From Syntrophomonadaceae bacterium (GTDB lineage Bacteria; Bacillota; Dethiobacteria; DTU022), in assembly GCA_007136055.1 (NCBI GenBank), contig SLHT01000265.1, forward strand, positions 1-6,378: 6,378 bases of DNA, in the 5' to 3' direction. Positions within the stretch are counted from its first letter, which is position 1. Each line of letters begins with the position of its first letter. A model generated the notes under the pieces. It ran no database searches, was not told the origin of the DNA, and saw only the letters and a program-made list of their open reading frames with translations. Below are positions 1 to 5,229 of the stretch, piece after piece. A program made the translations under genes and the position numbers.

Positions 1-2
1 AA

Positions 3-713
3 GCTCTCCTCTCAGGGGTGCAGAAGGCGCTCGAAGTCGTCGCCGCCTGCGCAGTGGCCGGAATTATTATCGGTATTGTGACGATGACCGGCCTGGGCTT
101 AAAATTCTCAACCCTGATTGAAATACTGGCAGCCGGCAACCTGATGGCAGGGCTCTTCTTTACCCTGATCGCTTCCCTGATTCTCGGTATCGGGGTCCCG
201 ACAACGGCCAAGTATATTATCCTGGCCACCCTGGTCGCACCGGCCCTGGTGGCACTCGGCGCGCCGCTGCTGGCCTCTCACCTGTTTATCCTTTACTTCG
301 GCACCGATGCCGATATTACTCCCCCGGTCGGCCTGGCGGCCTATGCGGCGGCAGGCATAGCAGGGGCACATCCGCTGACAACGGGTATTGAGGCATTTAA
401 GATGGGTATAACTGCCTACATTGTGCCGTTTGCCTTTATTCTGGGGCCGGCCCTGCTCCTGCAGGGGCCTGTTCCTGAAATTATCCTTGCCTGTGCGACA
501 GCTTTTATTTCCTGTGCCGGGCTTGGTGCTGCTATGCAGGGTTACTTTGTGCGCAAAATGCCCTGGTGGCACCGCATTATACTATTTGCCGGTTCAGTGA
601 TGTTGATGGAAACAACCTGGACCTGGGACCTAATCGGCCTGGCCCTGGTCGGCGGTGTCTTCATCATTGAATACATCGCTGAGCGGGTTTTAAAGCAGGA
701 CAGCGCGGCATAA
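3..713 (+). CDS. TRAP transporter fused permease (DctM-like large subunit), C-terminal part, 5' truncated
   Basis: This is the C-terminal part of the integral membrane permease of a TRAP transporter, which imports organic acids or related solutes using an ion gradient and a periplasmic or lipid-anchored binding protein. The frame is open from base 3 to the window edge, so the GTG at 18 is an internal Val codon and not the start. Visible are several hydrophobic segments and two signatures of the large TRAP permease subunit: a GIGVPTTAKYI segment (about bases 189-221) and a YFGTDADITPPVGLAAYAAA segment (about bases 294-353). The alanine-rich start (ALEVVAACAVAGIIIGIV) and the PLTTGIEAFKMG stretch after the DITPP motif resemble the fused permeases that pair with TAXI-type binding proteins. 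Two or three further hydrophobic segments follow to the end. The binding protein would lie upstream, outside the window. The substrate cannot be told. Sampled lines here are GC-richer (about 58-65%) than many in the speD-speE region. Family is confident; TAXI subtype is inference. Confidence 0.9.
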   Translation, partial: ALLSGVQKALEVVAACAVAGIIIGIVTMTGLGLKFSTLIEILAAGNLMAGLFFTLIASLILGIGVPTTAKYIILATLVAPALVALGAPLLASHLFILYFGTDADITPPVGLAAYAAAGIAGAHPLTTGIEAFKMGITAYIVPFAFILGPALLLQGPVPEIILACATAFISCAGLGAAMQGYFVRKMPWWHRIILFAGSVMLMETTWTWDLIGLALVGGVFIIEYIAERVLKQDSAA

Positions 714-739
714 GAAAACTTTGAAAGGGGCTGTTTTAG

Positions 740-1180
740 ATGGATAAGATATTACTGGCAACAGATGGTTCGGAGTATTCCCTGCAGTCTTTGCAAAAAG
801 TAATTCCCCTGGCTAAAGCGATGCAGGCCAGGCTGACCATTCTTTCCATTGCCGAAGAGATGCCCCTCCTTAAAGGGACGGAGGGCCTCTCCAGGGAGGA
901 GCTGGAAACACTTTACAATTCAATTAACAAAGAAGCAGAACTTGGCCTCGAGAATGCACAGAAGCTATTTGAAGCAGAAGGGTTGGATGTGGAAACCAGT
1001 CTAAAAGCCGGCAAGCCTGCTGAAACTATCTGCGCCGTGGCCGAAGATGGGGGCTATGATCTGATTGTGATCGGTGATACAGGGAGGGGAGGCTTGAAAG
1101 AGTTATTCCTGGGCAGCGTCAGCAACAAGGTTGCCCACTGTGCCAAAACCGATGTCCTGATTGTTAAAAGAAAAAATTAA
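740..1180 (+). CDS. Universal stress protein, UspA family, ATP-binding type
   Basis: A 146-residue single-domain universal stress protein, the normal family length. The N-terminus (MDKILLATDGSEYSLQSL) has the family's first beta strand and the Asp that contacts adenine. The C-terminal part (residues about 111-145) carries the nucleotide-binding signature G-x2-G-x9-G-S: GDTG, nine residues, then GS, followed by a final strand ending in VLIVKRKN. This pattern marks the ATP-binding branch of the family, which is thought to act as a cytoplasmic dimer that senses nucleotide. An AAAGGGG ribosome binding site lies at 724-730, ten bases ahead of the ATG. The gene starts 26 bases after the TRAP permease stop and is followed by a strong terminator, so it is almost certainly the last gene of the TRAP operon. 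In Halomonas, TeaD, a Usp encoded with a TRAP transporter, modulates transport; a similar role here is an inference from context. Confidence 0.93.
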   Translation: MDKILLATDGSEYSLQSLQKVIPLAKAMQARLTILSIAEEMPLLKGTEGLSREELETLYNSINKEAELGLENAQKLFEAEGLDVETSLKAGKPAETICAVAEDGGYDLIVIGDTGRGGLKELFLGSVSNKVAHCAKTDVLIVKRKN

Positions 1181-1200
1181 AGGCTCGTAAACGATTGTTA

Positions 1201-1246
1201 CCGGAAGAGCGAGCGGTTAATTAGCCGTAAGCTCTTCCGGTTTTTT
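1201..1246 (+). terminator. Rho-independent terminator of the TRAP-usp operon
   Basis: A perfect 10-bp stem (CCGGAAGAGC at 1201-1210 with GCTCTTCCGG at 1231-1240) is followed directly by six T residues (1241-1246). The 20-base loop holds a second small hairpin (CGGT at 1214-1217 with GCCG at 1224-1227, one G-U pair), so the stem is likely longer and interrupted. It lies 20 bases after the usp stop. On the minus strand no T run follows the stem directly, so it is not an obvious terminator for the convergent operon. In the rest of the 169-base gap (1181-1349) I see no gene and no other clear signal. Confidence 0.92.
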
Positions 1247-1349
1247 GATTCTTAAAGCCGGCTTCTAACCAATGATTTCTTATCTTTAATGTGGCGCAGG
1301 CTTCAATAACAGGTACGGCAAAACAAGACCATGTTTAATTAAGATGTCA

Positions 1350-2411
1350 CTAAATTTCAAGATATGAAAATATCTGATCCCAGTTAAGGTGCTTATCTAC
1401 CGTGTCCTTCACGAGTTTAATTGCTTCCTGGTTTTGCGGATGAATGCTGCGGTAAATGCTTTGCAGGTTTTCAATAGTGGTGTAGGTATCTTCATGGACC
1501 AGGATAACAGGTACATTTTTCTCTTCAGCCTGGGAAAGGACCCTCACATCAGGATAAAGACCGCCTGTGAAAATAATTACTGAAGTGCTGGTTTCCAGGG
1601 CAGTCAGGGCCATGTCACTGCGGTCTCCACCGGTGATTAAAGCCTTATTGGGAGCCCTGCGCAGGTAACCGAGGGCGCTTTCAATCGTCATTGTCCCCAC
1701 TACAACTTCTTCGACCAGGCGGTTCATGTGATCGGGAGCGGCTATAACTTCACCGTTTAAAACATCGTGAAACTCGGCCACGGTAGGTGAAGATATTTCA
1801 ACCTGGCAGGGAATTATCCCGAGAACACTGAACCCTTTTTCTTCAACCAGCGGCTTATAGATGCTGTTACACTTGTTCCATTGGACCTGGGTAACATTGT
1901 TAAAAATAGAGCCGATTACCTCGATGTTGTTTTTTAACCATAAATCCAGGTAAAGCAGATTTTGGTCAATATGAAAATCATCATTGGCCTTGATAATCGG
2001 CAGGGCGGCGGCGCCAAGACGGACTGCGAGATTGAAATCATCGAGCCCCTGGTTATGTCCCACGTAAGGTTCTATGCTGCCATCGACTAAAACGACGTCA
2101 TAGCCTTCAGAGCACTTCCTAAAGGCATTTTCAATGCGCGGGAAAAGCTCTTTATCATCTTTCATAAACCGTGCCGTCAGGTAGTGGGCATTAACCGTAA
2201 CCGGCGAAACTATATCGCCCGGAAAGGGCAGTTCGAATATTTCCCGCATCAGCATTACGTCGTCGTCATCTTTCTTTACGGTCCCCCTGCGAAAGCCGAT
2301 CGGTTTAAAGTAAGAAACTTTTAAGCCTTTATCGCGGAGTTTAATGCCGATGCCCAGGGCGGTGGCCGTTTTGCCGCCTCCTGCTTTACCGGAAAAATAG
2401 ATTGCTTTCAT
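1350..2411 (-). CDS. P-loop/DRTGG-domain protein resembling the regulatory N-terminal part of phosphotransacetylase
   Basis: A 353-residue protein with a BioD-like nucleotide-binding domain followed by a DRTGG domain, the arrangement found before the catalytic domain of long phosphotransacetylases (E. coli Pta type), but here with no catalytic domain. The Walker A loop GKAGGGKT is at residues 8-15, with a Lys five residues before the P-loop Lys as in deviant Walker A proteins of the MinD/ParA/BioD group. FKPIG follows at 35-39, an acidic run DDDD at 48-51, and a Walker-B-like VVLVDGS at about 106-112. Residues about 208-316 form the DRTGG-like part, with GGDRSD at 261-266 and a strand pattern ending in VPVILVHEDTYTT. 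The ATG at 2411 is chosen over the in-frame GTG at 2420 because the GTG sits inside the Shine-Dalgarno sequence. The gene lies 21 bases after the ADP-forming synthetase stop and must be cotranscribed. No biotin genes are nearby, so dethiobiotin synthesis is unlikely. Function is not established; a nucleotide- or metabolite-sensing regulator of acyl-CoA metabolism is an inference. Confidence 0.85.
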   Translation of the reverse strand: MKAIYFSGKAGGGKTATALGIGIKLRDKGLKVSYFKPIGFRRGTVKKDDDDVMLMREIFELPFPGDIVSPVTVNAHYLTARFMKDDKELFPRIENAFRKCSEGYDVVLVDGSIEPYVGHNQGLDDFNLAVRLGAAALPIIKANDDFHIDQNLLYLDLWLKNNIEVIGSIFNNVTQVQWNKCNSIYKPLVEEKGFSVLGIIPCQVEISSPTVAEFHDVLNGEVIAAPDHMNRLVEEVVVGTMTIESALGYLRRAPNKALITGGDRSDMALTALETSTSVIIFTGGLYPDVRVLSQAEEKNVPVILVHEDTYTTIENLQSIYRSIHPQNQEAIKLVKDTVDKHLNWDQIFSYLEI

Positions 2412-2415
2412 TTTA

Positions 2416-2423
2416 ATCACCTC
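2416..2423 (-). promoter_or_regulatory. Ribosome binding site that fixes the start of the DRTGG gene
   Basis: On the minus strand GAGGTGAT matches the anti-Shine-Dalgarno end of 16S rRNA over eight bases and ends four bases before the ATG at 2411-2409. The upstream in-frame GTG (2420-2418) lies within this element, so it is unlikely to be used. This removes three residues from the longest reading frame. Confidence 0.75.
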
Positions 2424-2432
2424 ATCAGGTTC

Positions 2433-4547
2433 TTAGTCCTTCCGTTCAATAGTTATTTTTATATCAAGGGCCGTTGACCCTTTTGGATGGACGCGGACAG
2501 GATTAATATCCATTTCTGTAATTTCTTCAAAGTCAGTGACCAACCTTGCCGTTCTGAGCATGGTATCGGTCAGGGCATCCAGGTCGGCCGGTTTTTTGCC
2601 GCGGTAGCCTTTAAGCAGGCTATAAGCTTTAGTTTCAGAAATCATTTTTCGAACATCGTCGCAGTTGACAAGGGACGAAGCCAGTCGGAAGCTGACATCT
2701 TCAATCAGGTTGACGTATATCCCGCCGAGCCCAAAGACGAGGAGAGGACCGAACTGAATATCCCTGGACATTCCGACGATTACTTCCACACCTTCGTCGA
2801 CCATATCCTGAACCTCGATGCCGTAAATAGGTGCGTCAGGAAGAAAGTGGGTTACCTTTTCCATAATCCGTTGATAAGCTTTTCTCACTTCCTTTTCACT
2901 GTGCAACCCAATCTCGACACCGCCGACATCAGTTTTATGGGCAATACGCGGTGAAGATATTTTTAAGGCTACGGGATAGCCAAGTTGATCGCTGATATCA
3001 ACTGCCTCGTCCTCATTTTTAGCCAGGTATATTTTACTGTTGGGAATCCCGTAAGCAGTCATGACAGCTGATGCCTCGTGGCCTAAAAGGACGACACGCC
3101 GGTCTGCAAAAACATTTTCCAGGATGCTGCGGACAGCACCCTGATCAAGATCCGGAATATCTTCAACTATTTTTGTCTCAGGCGCGCTTAGATATTCATT
3201 ATATCTAAACATTCCTTCCAGTGCATGGACGGAAGGTTCTGGAAATGTAAAGGTGGGGATATCATGATTTGTTAAGTATTCTTTACCCTTCGTTAGTGTC
3301 TTGCCGCCCATGTAAACTGCCATGATCGGTTTTGTTGAATACTTGGTATTTAAATCAACTATAGTGTGCGCCGTATTTTCAGGTTCAGTTACCGCTGCAG
3401 GGCATAGCAGCACCAAGGCGCTGTCGACATTTTGATCTTTTAACACCGTTTCAAGGGCAAAACGGTAGCGGTTTTCACGGGCATCACCAATAATGTCGAC
3501 CGGGTTATAAATGTTTGCTTCTGCGGGAAGATTTTCACGGAGTTTGTCGATTGTATCCTTGGTAAAGCGGGCCATTTTGAGACCGAATTTCTCAACGGCA
3601 TCGGTGGCGACAATAGCCGGCCCCCCGGCATTGGTAACAATCGCCACTCTATCCTGATCGGGCAGAGGCTGGCTTGAAAAGGCCCGGGCCAAGTCAAACA
3701 GTTCATTCATGCTTTCCGCGCGCAGCACGCCGCTCTGTCTAAAAGCTGCTTCATAAGCCCGATCGCTTCCGGCCAGCGCCCCGGTATGTGAACTGGCCGC
3801 CTGGGCCCCGGCTGTGCTGGTTCCCGACTTTAAAATTATAATCGGCTTTTTCCGGGCGGCCTCAGAACAGACCTCGACAAAGCGTTTACCATCTGTAATA
3901 TCCTCGACGTAACAGAGAATAACACTGGTTAACGGATCTGTCGCACAACTTTCGATAAAGTCAATCTCGTTTAAATCCGCCTTATTGCCCAGGCTGATGA
4001 AACGGGAAAAACCGATCCCCATCTGAAAGCTCCAATCGAGAATAGATACCAGCATGGCCCCGCTCTGCGATATAAAAGAAATATTACCTTCATTGGGGAA
4101 CCCCCTGGCAAAAGAGGCATTGATCGGGGTATGGGTGTCCATCACACCGACACAGTTGGGTCCGACCATGCGCATTTTATAGCGTTCGCAGATCGATATC
4201 AGTTTTCGTTCCAGTTTAAGGCCCTCACGGCCCACTTCTTTGAAACCGGCTGTAATCACAACCAGGCCCCTGACCCCAAATTGGCCGCATTCTTCCGCCA
4301 CCTGGGTTACCCTTGATACGGGAACAGTAATTATGGCCAGGTCAACAGGAGAATCGATGTCTTTCACAGAACAATAGCATTTTAAGCCGGAAATTTCTTC
4401 TTCGCGGGGGTTTACGGGGTAGATAGCGCCTTTAAAACCGCTTGTGATAATATTGTCGAGAATGGCAAAGCCGATTTTTTCTTTTGAACGGGAAGCGCCG
4501 ATTACAGCAATCTGTTCTGGGTTAAAAATAAAGTTTATATCGGTCAT
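2433..4547 (-). CDS. Acyl-CoA synthetase (ADP-forming), fused alpha-beta (acetate--CoA ligase family)
   Basis: A 704-residue, full-length NDP-forming acyl-CoA synthetase. It interconverts acyl-CoA + ADP + phosphate with free acid + ATP + CoA, a cytoplasmic energy-conserving step in fermentation. Order of parts: CoA-binding Rossmann domain (about 7-130, with FNPEQIAVIGASR at the start and GPNCVGVMD at 129-137); ligase-CoA domain (about 150-290, with ISQSGAML at 159-166); a linking CoA-ligase-like domain (about 300-460); and an ATP-grasp domain (about 475-700). The phosphorylated histidine of the alpha part is H254 in SSHTGALAGSD. The second conserved histidine, of the beta part, is H537 in RIAHKTDVGGV. 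The ATP-grasp metal/nucleotide end is seen in LLVFGLGGI (602-610) and EMDINPVRV (678-686). No GNAT domain follows, so it is not a Pat-type protein acetyltransferase, and the retained histidines argue for an active ligase. AAAGGAT lies just ahead of the ATG. Acyl substrate (acetate, branched or aromatic acids) cannot be decided. It is the first gene of a two-gene operon. Confidence 0.93.
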   Translation of the reverse strand: MTDINFIFNPEQIAVIGASRSKEKIGFAILDNIITSGFKGAIYPVNPREEEISGLKCYCSVKDIDSPVDLAIITVPVSRVTQVAEECGQFGVRGLVVITAGFKEVGREGLKLERKLISICERYKMRMVGPNCVGVMDTHTPINASFARGFPNEGNISFISQSGAMLVSILDWSFQMGIGFSRFISLGNKADLNEIDFIESCATDPLTSVILCYVEDITDGKRFVEVCSEAARKKPIIILKSGTSTAGAQAASSHTGALAGSDRAYEAAFRQSGVLRAESMNELFDLARAFSSQPLPDQDRVAIVTNAGGPAIVATDAVEKFGLKMARFTKDTIDKLRENLPAEANIYNPVDIIGDARENRYRFALETVLKDQNVDSALVLLCPAAVTEPENTAHTIVDLNTKYSTKPIMAVYMGGKTLTKGKEYLTNHDIPTFTFPEPSVHALEGMFRYNEYLSAPETKIVEDIPDLDQGAVRSILENVFADRRVVLLGHEASAVMTAYGIPNSKIYLAKNEDEAVDISDQLGYPVALKISSPRIAHKTDVGGVEIGLHSEKEVRKAYQRIMEKVTHFLPDAPIYGIEVQDMVDEGVEVIVGMSRDIQFGPLLVFGLGGIYVNLIEDVSFRLASSLVNCDDVRKMISETKAYSLLKGYRGKKPADLDALTDTMLRTARLVTDFEEITEMDINPVRVHPKGSTALDIKITIERKD

Positions 4548-4593
4548 AATAACAATCCTTTTCTAGTTGTGCTTTATCGGCAGGCCTGTCAGG

Positions 4594-4599
4594 ATCATA
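4594..4599 (-). promoter_or_regulatory. Possible -10 box for the acyl-CoA synthetase operon
   Basis: On the minus strand TATGAT matches five of six bases of the sigma-A -10 consensus and would place transcription start about 40 bases ahead of the synthetase ATG. No good -35 box is found 16-18 bases upstream and there is no extended TG. A second AT-rich candidate (TATAAA, 4637-4632 on the minus strand) also lacks a -35. The promoter of this operon must lie in 4548-4800, but neither site is secure. Confidence 0.25.
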
Positions 4600-4666
4600 T
4601 TTTTGTCGGTACTGTTATGCTACGGTAAGATTTTATAAAAAAGCTGAAATGTTTAGAATGAATGCT

Positions 4667-4680
4667 GAAGCAACTGCTTC
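4667..4680. repeat. Inverted repeat GAAGCA-AC-TGCTTC in the divergent intergenic region
   Basis: Perfect 6-bp arms separated by two bases. The left arm also overlaps another small dyad, TGCT-GA-AGCA (4663-4672). It lies about 120 bases from the synthetase start and about 60 bases upstream of the speD -35 box. It could be an operator for either side, or chance; nothing in the window names a regulator. Confidence 0.3.
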
Positions 4681-4728
4681 TATTTTAGCCGATAGTTAAT
4701 TAATACACAACCAAAGAATCTGTATTCT

Positions 4729-4744
4729 GTCAATATTGATTGAC
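4729..4744. repeat. Inverted repeat over the -35 box of the speD promoter
   Basis: GTCAAT-ATTG-ATTGAC: perfect 6-bp arms with a 4-base centre. The right arm contains five of the six -35 bases (TTGAC of TTGACT at 4740-4745). A protein bound here would be expected to block RNA polymerase. Candidate operator; no regulator gene is present in the window. Confidence 0.45.
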
Positions 4745-4767
4745 TTTTAAGGGGTTTTTGTTACAAT
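4740..4767 (+). promoter_or_regulatory. Sigma-A-type promoter of the speD-speE-ndk operon
   Basis: TTGACT (-35, 4740-4745) and TACAAT (-10, 4762-4767) are separated by 16 bases, each matching the consensus at five of six positions. A TG one base before the -10 (TGTTACAAT, 4759-4767) gives an extended -10. Transcription would start near 4774, leaving a leader of about 44 bases before the speD ATG, too short for a typical riboswitch. Two inverted repeats overlap the -35 and -10 boxes. Confidence 0.8.
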
Positions 4768-4772
4768 GTAAC
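4760..4772. repeat. 13-bp palindrome over the -10 box of the speD promoter
   Basis: GTTACA-A-TGTAAC: perfect 6-bp arms around one central base, covering the whole TACAAT -10 box. A compact palindrome in this position is a typical place for a repressor operator. The arms differ from those of the dyad at 4729-4744, so these are either two different sites or one is chance. Confidence 0.45.
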
Positions 4773-4802
4773 CTGATGCTTTTATAACCATTAAACCGAT
4801 AT

Positions 4803-4810
4803 AAGGAGGT
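4803..4810 (+). promoter_or_regulatory. Strong ribosome binding site of speD
   Basis: AAGGAGGT is a full match to the anti-Shine-Dalgarno sequence, seven bases before the ATG at 4818. It settles the start and suggests high translation. Confidence 0.88.
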
Positions 4811-4817
4811 ATCAGAG

Positions 4818-5204
4818 ATGAGCGCTTTAGGACGTCATGTTTTGGCTGAGTTCTACGGTTGCCCCGAAAAGGTTTTATGTGATCGGGAAGAAATTAAGCA
4901 GCTAATGGTAGAAGCCGCACTTGAAGCCGGAGCCGAAGTAAAGGAAACTGTTTTTCACCAGTTCAGTCCTCAGGGAGTCAGCGGAGTAGTAGTTATTTCA
5001 GAATCACATTTAGCAATTCACAGCTGGCCTGAATTCGGTTATGCTGCGGTAGACATTTTTACCTGCGGGCAAAGCGTAGATCCCTGGGTGTCATGTAATT
5101 ATTTGAAGGCAGCTTTATCAGCTCAAAATATGTCTGCCAGGGAAATTAAGCGCGGCATCTTTGATACTCATTTGGATCATAAACCGGCAGTAGTTAATTA
5201 TTGA
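4818..5204 (+). CDS. speD: S-adenosylmethionine decarboxylase proenzyme (short prokaryotic, class 1b type)
   Basis: A 128-residue pyruvoyl-dependent S-adenosylmethionine decarboxylase. It makes decarboxylated S-adenosylmethionine, the aminopropyl donor for polyamine synthesis. The proenzyme cuts itself between E62 and S63 in the VISESHLAIHSWPE segment (58-72); S63 becomes the pyruvoyl group at the start of the alpha chain. The other residues known from the Thermotoga maritima enzyme fall at the same numbers: H68 (processing), E72 in the WPE motif, and C83 in FTCG (proton donor). Length and motifs match the Bacillus/Thermotoga homodimeric form, not the longer E. coli form. A perfect ribosome binding site and a good promoter lie directly upstream, making this the first gene of the operon; speE starts 25 bases after its stop. 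All key residues are present, so the enzyme should be active. Confidence 0.97.
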   Translation: MSALGRHVLAEFYGCPEKVLCDREEIKQLMVEAALEAGAEVKETVFHQFSPQGVSGVVVISESHLAIHSWPEFGYAAVDIFTCGQSVDPWVSCNYLKAALSAQNMSAREIKRGIFDTHLDHKPAVVNY

Positions 5205-5215
5205 ACGCGCATGGC

Positions 5216-5222
5216 AGGGGGT
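5216..5222 (+). promoter_or_regulatory. Ribosome binding site supporting a GTG start for speE
   Basis: AGGGGGT lies seven bases before the GTG at 5230. The nearby ATG at 5211 is in another frame, so GTG is the likely start. The protein then begins MPVDEHKWLIEKTSPY, which lines up with the N-termini of related aminopropyltransferases. Confidence 0.7.
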
Positions 5223-5229
5223 AGAAGCT

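Noticed and set aside
108..572. Minus-strand open frame of 154 codons inside the TRAP permease gene
   Set aside because: Its product is rich in Arg, Gln, Cys and Gly with no domain pattern, and it lies opposite a clearly coding, conserved membrane protein. It is a shadow frame.
1183..1214. Possible alternative hairpin GCTCG (1183-1187) with CGAGC (1210-1214) ahead of the terminator, hinting at attenuation
   Set aside because: Only five base pairs with a 22-base loop, overlapping the terminator stem by one base, and located after the last gene, where antitermination would have nothing to control except the convergent operon.
1255..1264. Palindrome AAGCCGGCTT between the convergent operons
   Set aside because: Five-bp arms with no loop and no T run on the minus strand, so not a terminator for the DRTGG gene; likely chance.
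1389..1583. Plus-strand open frame of 64 codons within the DRTGG gene
   Set aside because: Antisense to a conserved domain, no family resemblance; shadow. The same applies to 4131-4316 and, on the minus strand, 5421-5639.
1350..2411. Calling the P-loop protein dethiobiotin synthetase (BioD) or a cobyrinic acid amidase
   Set aside because: The BioD loop signature and any neighbouring biotin or cobalamin genes are absent, there is no glutamine amidotransferase domain, and the C-terminal third fits a DRTGG domain.
2487..2954. Plus-strand open frame of 155 codons inside the acyl-CoA synthetase gene
   Set aside because: It lies antisense to the ATP-grasp domain, whose motifs are intact, and has no recognisable family or ribosome binding site.
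3440..3706. Minus-strand open frame of 88 codons in another frame within the synthetase gene
   Set aside because: Fully overlaps the conserved synthetase frame; low-complexity product with no motif.
4581..4593. CAGGCCTG and CCTG-T-CAGG small palindromes in the synthetase leader
   Set aside because: Too short and tight to form a stable hairpin, with no regulatory context that distinguishes them from chance.
4548..4817. Riboswitch or SAM-responsive leader ahead of speD
   Set aside because: The predicted transcript leader is only about 44 bases, with no terminator hairpin or conserved aptamer-like stems.
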